From: Catellatospora citrea | GTDB taxonomy: Bacteria > Actinomycetota > Actinomycetes > Mycobacteriales > Micromonosporaceae | Assembly (NCBI RefSeq): GCF_003610235.1 | Contig: NZ_RAPR01000001.1 | Span: 4,526,001 to 4,590,000 of the forward strand | Direction: 5' to 3' | DNA: 64,000 bases | Shown: positions 8,400 to 16,548 of the stretch, piece by piece | Layout of the letters: each line of letters starts with the position of its first letter | How positions within the stretch are numbered: the stretch's first letter is position 1 | Program-made: the position numbers and the translations under genes | Notes under the pieces: model-generated | What the model was told of the DNA's origin: nothing | The model's input: the letters and a program-made list of their open reading frames with translations, nothing else | Databases searched by the model: none

Positions 8400-8747
8400 A
8401 TGCCCCGACAGAGGTCCCTGCGAGCGGAGGGCCCGCTCGCGGCCGCCGCGGCGCGCACCGCCATCCGCCCGCTGGTCCCCGCACCGGCCCTGCTGCGCGA
8501 CGTCGACGCCGACGCCGCCGCGATCCTCGCCGAAGCCGTGGACCCGGTCGACGCGGAGCCGAGCCGCCGCGCGGAGACCGCTTCGGCGGTGCGTCCGGCC
8601 GGGCCGCCGGACGCCGGCATGAACACCGCCGAGTACGCGGTCGGCACGCTGGCGGCGGTCGCGTTCGCGGGACTGCTGCTCAAGGTGCTGACCAGCGACA
8701 GCGTGCAGGCGGCGCTGGCCGGTGTGATCCAACGGGCCCTCGGGTGA
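8400..8747 (+). CDS. DUF4244 Flp-type pilin with long leader
   Basis: A 115-residue protein ending in a prepilin-like segment: AGMNTAEYAVGTLAAVAFAGL, where G73-M74 is the likely cleavage point and Glu79 is the conserved +5-type glutamate, followed by one hydrophobic helix. It is probably the structural subunit of the Tad pilus. The 73-residue leader is long and partly acidic (RDVDADAAAILAEAVDPVDAE), whereas family members I recall have much shorter leaders. The start is secure: AAAGGAG (8387-8393) lies 6 nt before ATG, and ATG 8619 lacks such a site. No prepilin peptidase gene is in this window. Confidence 0.88.
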   Translation: MPRQRSLRAEGPLAAAAARTAIRPLVPAPALLRDVDADAAAILAEAVDPVDAEPSRRAETASAVRPAGPPDAGMNTAEYAVGTLAAVAFAGLLLKVLTSDSVQAALAGVIQRALG

Positions 8748-9034
8748 GCCGAAGGGATCGGGGTAGCGCGACCGCCGAGCTGGCGGTCGCGCTACCCGCC
8801 GTGGTGCTGCTGCTGGTCACCGGCATCGGCGCGGTCGCCGCGGTGACCGTGAAGCTGGGGTGCGTCGCCGCCGCCCGCGATGCCGCGCTCACCGCCGCCC
8901 GTGGTGGTGGCGCATCGGGCGGGGCCAGCGTGAACGTCACCGGGGACACCGTCACCGCGACGGTGCGGCGCTCGATCCGGGTGACCGAGCTGACCTGCAC
9001 CGCGACCGCCGCCCGGGAACCGGGTGCGCCGTGA
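8744..9034 (+). CDS. TadE-like minor pilin
   Basis: A 96-residue TadE-family protein. A short basic N-terminus containing RGSATAELAVALPAVVLLLV gives the pilin-like cleavage/hydrophobic segment with conserved Glu, and a small periplasmic or cell-wall-facing domain with two cysteines follows. The GTG start overlaps the pilin stop (GTGA) and the gene end overlaps the next gene in the same way, so three genes are translationally coupled. It is probably incorporated in or primes the Tad pilus. Confidence 0.85.
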   Translation: MSRRDRGSATAELAVALPAVVLLLVTGIGAVAAVTVKLGCVAAARDAALTAARGGGASGGASVNVTGDTVTATVRRSIRVTELTCTATAAREPGAP

Positions 9035-9351
9035 GCTCGCTGTATGCGCTCGGCGTGGGCCTGGTCTTCGTGGCCGCGGGCACGGTGGTGGCCGCCGACG
9101 GGGCGCAGTTGATCGCCCGCGAGCAGGCGCAGACCGCCGCCGACCTGGGCGCGCTCGCCGGAGCGGCGTACGCGATCGACGGGGCTGGTGCGGCCTGCGG
9201 CCGGGCCGCGGTGATCGCCGCCGCCAACGCCGCGACCGTCACCGCCTGCCACCTCGACGGCCTCGATCTCACCCTCTCCGTCCAGGTCGTGACCGCCGCC
9301 GGCGCCGCCGAAGCCACCGCCGTCGCCGGCCCGATCCGCGAGTCACCGTGA
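9031..9351 (+). CDS. TadG/Rv3654c-like secretion-neighbourhood protein
   Basis: A 106-residue protein of the helicase/secretion neighbourhood TadE-like group (Rv3654c type). The N-terminal hydrophobic helix (YALGVGLVFVAAGTVVAADGAQL) is followed by AREQAQTAADLGALAGA, the characteristic motif of TadG N-termini, then two cysteines. It begins with GTG overlapping the upstream stop, in the Tad operon. It is likely membrane-anchored and part of the pilus or its substrate set. Confidence 0.85.
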   Translation: MSSLYALGVGLVFVAAGTVVAADGAQLIAREQAQTAADLGALAGAAYAIDGAGAACGRAAVIAAANAATVTACHLDGLDLTLSVQVVTAAGAAEATAVAGPIRESP

Positions 9352-9388
9352 CCGGTCCGGAGTGGCCGGTTGGTTTGGCTCGGGTGGA

Positions 9389-9434
9389 GATCGCTGTCTG
9401 GTGTCAGGAAGTGAGGTGTGACCGCAGATCATGA
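9389..9434 (+). repeat. left copy of repeat flanking the DUF559 gene
   Basis: GATCGCTGTCTGGTGTCAG (9389-9407), 13 unrelated bases, then ACCGCAG. It aligns with the element downstream of the DUF559 gene (16 of 19 positions in the first block, identical 13-base spacing, identical ACCGCAG). The start codon of the DUF559 gene lies just beyond, at 9431. The palindrome of the downstream copy is not conserved here. Confidence 0.6.
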
Positions 9435-10345
9435 CCGGAAACGACGATCACCTCCGGCTCGACGCGCTCGCGGCGACCCGCGGAGGGCTCTTCACCAGGG
9501 TAGAGGCGCGGGGGTGCGGGTTCTCCGACGACCGGATCCGGCGTCGGGTACGGCGTGGGGACTGGCAGGTGGTGCTCGGCCCGGTGCTGGCCCGCGCCGG
9601 GCGGACGGTCACGCCGTTGCTGCGGGACCGGGCCGCGCTGCTGGCGGTGCCGGACGCCGTGCTGAGCGGGCCGTCCGCGGCGCGGCGGTACGGCTTGGAC
9701 GTGCCTGATCTGCGGACCAGGCTCACGGTGCCGCCGGGACGGCAGGTGCGGCTCGCGGGCGTCGCGGTCCGGCGGGAGCGATTGGATCCCGAGGACCTCA
9801 ATCTGATCGACGGGGTGCTGCTGACCACGCCGGTGCGCACCGTCGTCGACTGTGTCCGCGAGTGGAGCCCGGATCAGGCCGACCTGCTGCTGGACCGGGC
9901 GCTGCAGCGCAGGCTGATCACCTACGAGGATTTCGTCGCGCGGGTTCAGGCGATGGTCGGCCGGCACGGGTCGCCGACGCTGGTCCGTGCGGTGTCGCGG
10001 CATGCGCACGGGGCGCGTTCGGCGGCGGAGCGGCTGCTGGTGCAGGGGCTGCGGCGAGGGCGGCTCAGCGGCTGGCAAGCGAACCTCGCGGTGTACGACA
10101 CGGAAGGGTTGATCGGGGAGGCGGACATCGGGTTCGCGGAGATTCGGCTGGCCGTGGAAGTGGACGGCCGCGCCTGGCACAGCGCCGACGACCGCTTCCA
10201 ACGGGACCGGGCACGGCAGAACCGCCTGGTCCGCGCCGGTTGGACGGTGCTCCGCTTCACCTGGCGCGACCTCACCGAAGATCTTCCCGGAGTCCTCCAC
10301 CAGATCCGAACTGTCCGCCACCGTCTGACCGCCCGCCACCCCTGA
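9431..10345 (+). CDS. AbiEi-like/DUF559 nuclease-fold protein
   Basis: A 304-residue two-domain protein. The N-terminal half has a winged-helix plus AbiEi-like layout (LAATRGGLFTRVEARGCGFSDDRIRRRVRRG, then LTTPVRTVVDCVR), as in antitoxins of type IV systems and their solitary relatives. The C-terminal half is DUF559, a Vsr-like PD-(D/E)XK fold with EADIGFAEIRLAVEVDG followed by WHSADDRFQRDRARQNRLV. The acidic pair and the AWH/RD positions are in place, so the nuclease core could be active. No partner toxin adjoins it. Related repeats bracket the gene, and it separates the Tad genes from their usual helicase neighbour, which suggests insertion. The true function of this common actinobacterial family is unknown. 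Confidence 0.85.
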   Translation: MTGNDDHLRLDALAATRGGLFTRVEARGCGFSDDRIRRRVRRGDWQVVLGPVLARAGRTVTPLLRDRAALLAVPDAVLSGPSAARRYGLDVPDLRTRLTVPPGRQVRLAGVAVRRERLDPEDLNLIDGVLLTTPVRTVVDCVREWSPDQADLLLDRALQRRLITYEDFVARVQAMVGRHGSPTLVRAVSRHAHGARSAAERLLVQGLRRGRLSGWQANLAVYDTEGLIGEADIGFAEIRLAVEVDGRAWHSADDRFQRDRARQNRLVRAGWTVLRFTWRDLTEDLPGVLHQIRTVRHRLTARHP

Positions 10346-10395
10346 CCGCCACGCCGATCACTCACCTACCTGTGTCACGGCTCGTCGCTCGGCAG

Positions 10396-10462
10396 CATGA
10401 TCGCCATCTCGTGTCAGTACCTCTGGTCAAACCGCAGTTCCTGACACGAGATGGCGATCATG
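10396..10462. repeat. 22-bp perfect inverted repeat (hairpin) after the DUF559 gene
   Basis: Two perfect 22-nt arms (10396-10417 and 10441-10462), reading CATGATCGCCATCTCGTG... and its reverse complement, enclose a 23-nt loop that ends in ACCGCAGTTC. The right arm overlaps the stop codon of the convergent helicase gene. It could terminate both genes. The related sequence upstream of the DUF559 gene argues for a dispersed element rather than a simple terminator. Confidence 0.8.
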
Positions 10463-12740
10463 TCGCGGGGGCGGGGGCGGGGGCGGAGGGTGGGAGGTGG
10501 GTGAGGATGGTGGTGAGGACGGTCACCGCGCCGGGTTTGTCCAGGGGGTTGTTGCCGTTGCCGCACTTGGGGGATTGGACGCAGCTGGGGCAGCCGCGTT
10601 CGCAGGCGCATTCGGCGACCGCGGTGCGGGTCGCGCCCAGCCACTCGGCCGCCATGCCGTAGGCGCGTTCGGCGAAACCGGCTCCGCCGGGGTGGCCGTC
10701 GTACACGAAGATGGTCGGCGCGTCGGTGTCGGCGTGCCGGGCGGTGGACAGACCGCCGATGTCCCACCGGTCGCAGCTCGCGACCAGCGGGAGCAGCCCG
10801 ATCGCGGCGTGCTCGGCGGCGTGCAGCGAGCCGGGCAGGTCTGCCAGCCCGGCCACGGCGGACTCCTCGATGGTGGCCCAGACCGCGACCGTGCGCAGGG
10901 TGCGGGTGGGCAGGTCGAGGGGCCAGGTGCCGAGCACCTCGCCGCTGTCCATGCGGCGGCGCTGGAACGACACGACCTGGCTCGTCACCTCGACCTCGCC
11001 GAGGAACAGCCGGACCGGCCCGGCGTCCACCTGGGAGCGGACCTCCAGCACGGTGAGGTCGATCGTGTCGCGGGCGTGTGTGGAGTACGGCGGGTTGTCG
11101 GCTTCGACCAGCGCCACGCCGTCGGGAAGGTCGAGCGACTGCACCACGTAGGTGCGGCCCTGGTGGGTGTAGACGGCGCCGGGGTGCAGGTGGTGGTGGG
11201 CGGCTCCGGCGTCGGCGGTGCCGATGAGGCGTCCGGTGGCGGCCTCGATGACGGCGATGGGCGGGCCGCCGGTGCCGCGCAGGTCGATCTCGGGCCGCTG
11301 CGGGTGGGTCCAGTACCAGCCGGTGGGGCGGCGGCGCAGCGCACCCGCGGCGACGAGTTCGTCGAGCAGGGCGAGGTCCGCGCCGAACAGCGGCAGGTCG
11401 GCCTCGGTGAGCGGCTGCTCGGCGGCGGCGGTGCACAGGTGCGGGGCGAGCACGTACGGGTTGGCGGGGTCGAAGACGGTGGCCTCGACGGCTTTGCCGA
11501 ACAGCGCCTGGGGGTGGTGCACCAGGTAGGTGTCGAGCGGGTCGTCGCGGGCGACGAGCACGCACAGGCCGTCGCGCCCGGCCCGGCCCGCGCGGCCCGC
11601 GCGCTGCCAGACCGCGGCCCGGGTGCCGGGGTAGCCGGCCAGCAGCACCGCGTCCAGGCCGGTGACGTCGATGCCCAGCTCCAGGGCGTTGGTCGTGGCC
11701 AGGCCGGTGAGGGTGCCGTCGGTGAGCTGCTGTTCCAGGGTGCGCCGTTCCTCGCGCAGGTAGCCGGCCCGGTAGGCGGCGACCTGGCGGCCGAGGCCGG
11801 GCTGCGCCTCCTCCAGCGCGGCGCGCGCGTGCCCGGCCACCACCTCGGCGCCGCGGCGGGAGGGCACGAAGGCGAGGGTGCGTACGCCCTGCACGACCGC
11901 GTCGGCGAGCAGGTCGGCGGTCTCGCGCAGCGCGGAGCGGCGCACGGGGGCGGCGTCGCCGTTGCCGTCCGCGCCGGGCAGCTCGGGCGGCTCCCACAGG
12001 GCGAAGGTCATCGAACCGCGCGGCGCGGCGTCCTCGGTGACGGCCCGGACGGGCCGGCCGATGAGCTTGCCGGCGCTGCCTGCCGGATCGCCGGAGGTCG
12101 CCGAGGCCAGCAGGAACACCGGTCCGCCGCCGGGCCGTTCGGTGAGGCGGCGCAGGCGGCGCAGGATGTGGGCGACGTGGGCCCCGAAGACGCCGCGGTA
12201 GCTGTGGCTCTCGTCGACGATCACGTAGCGCAGGTTGCGCAGCACGCCGGACCAGCGCTGATGGCCCGGCAGCAGGCTGTGGTGCAGCAGGTCGGGGTTG
12301 GTGAGGATGACGTTGGCGTGCTGGCGGATCCAGTCGCGCTCCTCGCGCGGGGTGTCGCCGTCGCAGACCGCGGCGCGCAGACCGGACAGGTTCAGGCCGG
12401 TCAGCGCGCGGTGCTGGTCGGCGGCGAGCGCCTTGGTCGGCGCGAGGTAGAGGACCCGGGCCCGGGGGCGGGTGAGCACCGCGGACAGCGCGGGCAGCTG
12501 GTAGGCCAGCGACTTGCCGGAGCCGGTGCCGGTGGAGACGACCACGTCCGTGCCGGCCCAGGCCAGCTCGGCGGCCTCGACCTGGTGCTCCCACGGGGCG
12601 GTGATGCCGCCCGCGTGCAGCGCCCCGAGCAGTTCGGAGGGGACCCAGTCGGGCCACGCGGCGGCGCGCCCGGCCCGCGCGGGCAGCAGCTCGACGTGCG
12701 TGACCTGGTCACGTTTGAGCCAGTACGGCAGCAGGTCCAC
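10458..12740 (-). CDS. DEAH-type helicase with DUF1998/zinc C-terminus
   Basis: A superfamily 2 helicase of the actinobacterial helicase/secretion neighbourhood group (Rv3649-like), about 760 residues. Motif I is STGTGSGKSLAY (Lys76 from this start), then APTKALAADQ (Ia), DESHSYRGVFG (II), SATSGDP (III), TNALELGIDV and YPGTRAAVWQRAGRAGR (V-VI). Near the C-terminus CACERGCPSCVQSPKCG resembles the four-Cys zinc site of MrfA-type DNA repair helicases. It probably acts in DNA repair, not pilus function. GTG 12740 begins the conserved VDLLPYWL; GTG 12821, preceded by AGGTGG, would add 27 basic low-complexity residues. It faces bldG head to head. Confidence 0.9.
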   Translation of the reverse strand: MDLLPYWLKRDQVTHVELLPARAGRAAAWPDWVPSELLGALHAGGITAPWEHQVEAAELAWAGTDVVVSTGTGSGKSLAYQLPALSAVLTRPRARVLYLAPTKALAADQHRALTGLNLSGLRAAVCDGDTPREERDWIRQHANVILTNPDLLHHSLLPGHQRWSGVLRNLRYVIVDESHSYRGVFGAHVAHILRRLRRLTERPGGGPVFLLASATSGDPAGSAGKLIGRPVRAVTEDAAPRGSMTFALWEPPELPGADGNGDAAPVRRSALRETADLLADAVVQGVRTLAFVPSRRGAEVVAGHARAALEEAQPGLGRQVAAYRAGYLREERRTLEQQLTDGTLTGLATTNALELGIDVTGLDAVLLAGYPGTRAAVWQRAGRAGRAGRDGLCVLVARDDPLDTYLVHHPQALFGKAVEATVFDPANPYVLAPHLCTAAAEQPLTEADLPLFGADLALLDELVAAGALRRRPTGWYWTHPQRPEIDLRGTGGPPIAVIEAATGRLIGTADAGAAHHHLHPGAVYTHQGRTYVVQSLDLPDGVALVEADNPPYSTHARDTIDLTVLEVRSQVDAGPVRLFLGEVEVTSQVVSFQRRRMDSGEVLGTWPLDLPTRTLRTVAVWATIEESAVAGLADLPGSLHAAEHAAIGLLPLVASCDRWDIGGLSTARHADTDAPTIFVYDGHPGGAGFAERAYGMAAEWLGATRTAVAECACERGCPSCVQSPKCGNGNNPLDKPGAVTVLTTILTHLPPSAPAPAPAT

Positions 12741-13043
12741 CCCAGCACTCTGCCACCGCGGGCCACGCCGCGGCCAGCCGCCGGCGCGCGCCCGCCGTGA
12801 ACCGGGCGGTGACCTCGGCACGAGGAAGCCACCTGCGGTTTCGCCGAATGGCCGCCGAGGTGCCGGTCGGGGCGGTACCTTGCCCGAAACCGCACGCCGT
12901 CCGGTCGTCGTCCGCGGTCCGCGTGAGTGCGCGTTAAGGGCAAAGGGCGCGTAGCCCGGAAACCAGACCAGTGGTTAGATGCATGGGGATCGGGCGCACG
13001 GAGAGATTCCGGGCAGTGACCGGACGTCGTAGAGGAGGTGCCG
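12741..13043. other. intergenic region between helicase and bldG
   Basis: These 303 bases separate the divergent helicase and bldG-like genes. A TTAGAT -10-like hexamer lies at 12975-12980, about 64 bases before the bldG start, but no good -35 partner is seen at 16-18 bases. No further RNA or coding feature is supported. Confidence 0.4.
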
Positions 13044-13379
13044 ATGGAGCTGTCGCTGGCAACGCGTGTCGTCGCCGCGCACACCGTGCTCGAAGTCGGC
13101 GGCGAGGTGGACGTCTACACCGCTCCGAAGCTGCGTGAACGCATCACCGAGCTGCTGGACGGCGGGGTGACCGCGGTGGTGGTCGATCTCGCCCGGGTCG
13201 ACTTCATGGACTCGACCGGGCTCGGCGTGCTGGTCGGCGGGCTGCGCCGGGCGCGGGCCGCGGGAGCCACCTTCGGCGTGGTGTGTTCGCGGGAGTCGCT
13301 GCTGAAGATCTTCCGCATCACCGCGCTGGACCAGGTGCTACCGCTGTACCCGTCCGTCGACGCGGCCACCGCGAGTTGA
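13044..13379 (+). CDS. bldG: BldG-like anti-sigma factor antagonist (STAS)
   Basis: A 111-residue STAS-domain protein. The phosphorylatable serine lies in DFMDSTGLGVLVGG at residue 57, the same number as the phosphoserine of Streptomyces BldG. In its unphosphorylated form it should bind and neutralise anti-sigma factors, linking to development and stress. ATG 13044 is chosen because AGGAGG ends 5 nt upstream; GTG 13038 lies inside that site. The next gene encodes the anti-sigma partner, matching the bldG-apgA pair next to the same helicase in Streptomyces. The symbol is given by orthology of context and sequence. Confidence 0.92.
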   Translation: MELSLATRVVAAHTVLEVGGEVDVYTAPKLRERITELLDGGVTAVVVDLARVDFMDSTGLGVLVGGLRRARAAGATFGVVCSRESLLKIFRITALDQVLPLYPSVDAATAS

Positions 13380-13390
13380 CCAGCGCGGAC

Positions 13391-13801
13391 ATGGCGACCG
13401 TCCGGCTCGAATTCACTCCTGAACCCGCGCACGTGCGAACGGCGCGGCTTGTCGGCGTGGCCGTCGCCCGGCGTGCCGGGGTCCCTGACGACCAGCTGGA
13501 CGAGGTGCGCCTGGCGATCGGCGAGGCGTGCGCGCGGGCGGTGGCCCGGCACCAGCGGGTGGGCCTGCGCGACGTGGTCGCGGTCGCGTTCACCGACGGC
13601 GACCGGTATGTCGTGCAGGTGTGGGACCACGCCGGTGACGAGGAGCAGATCACCGACGAGGAGCAGCTCACCGTCGACGTGAGCGCCAGCCTGTTGCAGG
13701 CGATCGTGAAGGATCTGCAGGTTCGCCCGCTGGAGGGCGGCCCCGGCACCGAGGTCCAGATGGCCTGGCCGGTCCGGCGCGCCTCGCGTCTTGGGCGCTG
13801 A
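13391..13801 (+). CDS. anti-sigma regulatory factor (HATPase_c-like, ApgA type)
   Basis: A 136-residue GHKL-fold protein of the RsbW/SpoIIAB kind, located 11 bases after bldG, most likely the anti-sigma factor controlled by it. The N-box region reads LDEVRLAIGEACARAVARHQ. The Asn that binds Mg-ATP in RsbW (EACxNA) is replaced (EACARA), so kinase activity toward BldG is doubtful. The C-terminal GGPGTEVQMAWP fits the G2 region. The sigma target is not encoded nearby. ATG 13391 is the first start after the bldG stop; GGAC before it is a weak ribosome site. Confidence 0.85.
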   Translation: MATVRLEFTPEPAHVRTARLVGVAVARRAGVPDDQLDEVRLAIGEACARAVARHQRVGLRDVVAVAFTDGDRYVVQVWDHAGDEEQITDEEQLTVDVSASLLQAIVKDLQVRPLEGGPGTEVQMAWPVRRASRLGR

Positions 13802-14016
13802 TTCACCCGACCGCGGGCATAGAGTCGCTGAGCGTACCGCACAACCCGGCGACGGCGCAGCAACGAAGATCACCGCGACACGGCAGGTGGCGGGTGTGAC
13901 CCCGGCCACGTGTCCGGTTTACAGTTCACGGGTTGTTTCCAGGCCGTAACCGACGTCACTCGTGGCCGACGGCGCGGCTGCCTCACAAGTAGATCGTGAT
14001 CTTTGGGAGGACAAAG

Positions 14017-16362
14017 ATGTCCGGGTCCACTCTCGCCGCTCCTGGCGGCGAGCTGACCCTTACCGGCGAAAACGTTTCGTACGTGGTCGTCGCGGCTGTG
14101 GTCGCACTGGTGGCGCTGGGTTTTGCCGCCGTGCTGGTCAAGTCCGTGCTTGCAACCGGTAAGGGCACCGAAAAGATGCAGGAGATTGCGGGGGCCGTCC
14201 AAGAGGGCGCCTCGGCATACCTGTTCCGCCAGTTCAAGACGCTCGGCATCTTCGTGGTGCTCGCGGTCATCCTGCTCTTCCTGCTGCCGGTCCACGGCGA
14301 CGGTGACAACGACACCGCGCTGAAGATCGGCCGTTCCGCGTTCTTCGTGGTGGGCGCGCTGTTCAGCGCCTTCATCGGCGGCGCCGGCATGGCCATGGCG
14401 ACCCGCGCCAACCTGCGGGTGGCCGCGGCGGCCCGCGAGGCCGAGGGTGGCCGCGAGGCCGCCATGGCGATCGCCTTCCGCACCGGTGGTGTGGTCGGCT
14501 TCATGACCGTCGGCCTGGGCCTGTTCGGCGCGGCGCTGGTGGTCTTCATCTACCGCGCCGACGCCGCGACCGTGCTGGAGGGCTTCGGCTTCGGCGCCGC
14601 GCTGCTCGCGATGTTCATGCGGGTCGGCGGCGGCATCTTCACCAAGGCCGCGGACGTCGGCGCGGACCTGGTCGGCAAGGTCGAGCAGGGCATCCCCGAG
14701 GACGACCCGCGCAATGCGGCGACCATCGCCGACAACGTGGGCGACAACGTCGGCGACTGCGCCGGCATGGCCGCCGACCTGTTCGAGTCGTACGCGGTGA
14801 CCCTGGTCGCGGCCCTGATCCTGGGCCGGGCCGCGTTCGGCGAGGAAGGCCTGATCTTCCCGCTGATCGTCTCCACCATCGGTGTGCTGATCGCGATCGT
14901 CGGCGTGTTCCTGACCCGCCTGCGCAAGTCCGACAAGAACGGCCTGCAGGCGATCAACCGTGCCTTCTACATCTCGGCCGCGCTGTCCGCGGTCGTGGTG
15001 GCCGGCGCCTCGCTGTACTACCTCCCGAAGACCTTCGCCGAGCTCGGCAAGCCCGAGATCAGCGGCAACCCGCAGATCGTGGCCATCGGCGCGGTCGTCA
15101 TCGGTATCGTGCTGGCCGCCGCCATCCAGGCGCTGACCGGCTACTTCACCGAGACCGGGCGCCGCCCGGTGCAGGACATCGGCAAGTCGTCGGAGACCGG
15201 CCCGGCCACCGTGGTGCTCGCGGGCATCAGCGTCGGCCTGGAGTCGGCCGTCTACTCGGCGCTGCTCATCGGCGGCGCGGTGTACGGCGCGTTCCTGCTG
15301 GGCGGCGGCACGCTGGTCGTGTCGCTGTTCGCCATCGCGCTGGCCGGCTGCGGCCTGCTGACCACCGTCGGCGTCATCGTGGCCATGGACACCTTCGGTC
15401 CGATCTCCGACAACGCGCAGGGCATCGCGGAGATGTCCGGCGACATCGACGAGCAGGGTGCGCGCACCCTGACCGAGCTCGACGCGGTCGGCAACACCAC
15501 CAAGGCGATCACCAAGGGCATCGCGATCGCGACGGCCGTGCTGGCGGCGACCGCGCTGTTCGGGTCGTACACCGACACCCTCGGCGTCTCGCTGGCCGAG
15601 GCGGGTGAGACCGCGGAAGGCTTCGTCAACTCGATGCTCAACGTGGCGAACCCGGCCAACCTGGTCGGCCTGCTGATCGGCGTGTCGGTCGTCTTCCTGT
15701 TCTCGGGTCTGGCCATCAACGCGGTGTCGCGTTCGGCCGGCGCGGTGGTGCACGAGGTGCGCCGCCAGTTCCGCGAGCTGCCGGGCATCATGGACGGCAC
15801 GCAGCGGCCCGAGTACGGCAAGGTCGTCGACATCTGCACCCGCGACGCCCAGCGTGAGCTGATGACCCCGGGCCTGCTCGCGGTCCTCGCCCCGATCGCC
15901 GTCGGCTTCGGCCTCGGCGCGGGCGCGCTGGCGGCGTACCTGGCCGGCGCCATCGGCGCGGGCACCCTGATGGCGGTGTTCCTGGCCAACTCCGGTGGCG
16001 CCTGGGACAACGCGAAGAAGATGGTCGAGGACGGCGCGCACGGCGGCAAGGGCTCGTCGTCGCACGAGGCGACCATCATCGGTGACACGGTCGGCGACCC
16101 GTTCAAGGACACCGCCGGTCCGGCCATCAACCCGCTGCTCAAGGTCATGAACCTGGTGTCGCTGCTGATCGCCCCCGCCGTGGTGGCGCTCTGGTACGGC
16201 AGCACCGAGAACGCGACCGCGCGCAACCTGATCGCCCTCGGCGCGACCGCGGTCATCGTGGTGGCCGTGGTCATCAGCAAGCGGAAGCCGATCACCGTCG
16301 GCGGCGACGACCAGGGAAAAGCTGACGCTGCGCCCACGCAGCGCGAGAAGGTCAACGCCTGA
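14017..16362 (+). CDS. hppA: membrane H+-translocating pyrophosphatase, K+-independent
   Basis: A 781-residue polytopic protein with about 16 membrane segments that couples pyrophosphate hydrolysis to proton export. The substrate-binding signature DVGADLVGKVE starts at Asp213, with IPEDDPRNAATIADNVGDNVGD after it and the second acidic cluster GDTVGDPFKDTAGPA near the C-terminus. GNTTKAITKG carries Lys496 where K+-dependent enzymes have Ala, marking the K+-independent H+ pump. ATG 14017 follows GGGAGG at 6-nt spacing; the upstream GTG 13996 is rejected because that ribosome site lies inside it. It is monocistronic and followed by a terminator. It recycles pyrophosphate from biosynthesis. Confidence 0.97.
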   Translation: MSGSTLAAPGGELTLTGENVSYVVVAAVVALVALGFAAVLVKSVLATGKGTEKMQEIAGAVQEGASAYLFRQFKTLGIFVVLAVILLFLLPVHGDGDNDTALKIGRSAFFVVGALFSAFIGGAGMAMATRANLRVAAAAREAEGGREAAMAIAFRTGGVVGFMTVGLGLFGAALVVFIYRADAATVLEGFGFGAALLAMFMRVGGGIFTKAADVGADLVGKVEQGIPEDDPRNAATIADNVGDNVGDCAGMAADLFESYAVTLVAALILGRAAFGEEGLIFPLIVSTIGVLIAIVGVFLTRLRKSDKNGLQAINRAFYISAALSAVVVAGASLYYLPKTFAELGKPEISGNPQIVAIGAVVIGIVLAAAIQALTGYFTETGRRPVQDIGKSSETGPATVVLAGISVGLESAVYSALLIGGAVYGAFLLGGGTLVVSLFAIALAGCGLLTTVGVIVAMDTFGPISDNAQGIAEMSGDIDEQGARTLTELDAVGNTTKAITKGIAIATAVLAATALFGSYTDTLGVSLAEAGETAEGFVNSMLNVANPANLVGLLIGVSVVFLFSGLAINAVSRSAGAVVHEVRRQFRELPGIMDGTQRPEYGKVVDICTRDAQRELMTPGLLAVLAPIAVGFGLGAGALAAYLAGAIGAGTLMAVFLANSGGAWDNAKKMVEDGAHGGKGSSSHEATIIGDTVGDPFKDTAGPAINPLLKVMNLVSLLIAPAVVALWYGSTENATARNLIALGATAVIVVAVVISKRKPITVGGDDQGKADAAPTQREKVNA

Positions 16363-16376
16363 CGCATTGCACCGCC

Positions 16377-16408
16377 GCGGCGCCCTCCCCACCCGGGGAG
16401 GGCGCCGC
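16377..16408 (+). terminator. terminator after hppA
   Basis: A perfect 14-bp GC-rich stem (16377-16390 with 16395-16408), loop ACCC, followed by TCCCTTTTG, one of the few terminators here with a short T-run. Confidence 0.88.
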
Positions 16409-16548
16409 TCCCTTTTGCCCGGCCCGCGACCCGCCACGCGGCGGCGACCTCGCGCGAACGGCCCCTGTGCTGCCCCGTTTGCCCGTGTCGCGAGCTACAT
16501 CCACGCAAGATCGCCGCGGCTGCGGTAGGCGGCGCTAGGCTGCACATC

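Noticed and set aside
13870..16437. 855-residue open frame opposite hppA
   Set aside because: It is a mirror of the pyrophosphatase gene with no domain pattern and biased His/Asp/Arg composition.
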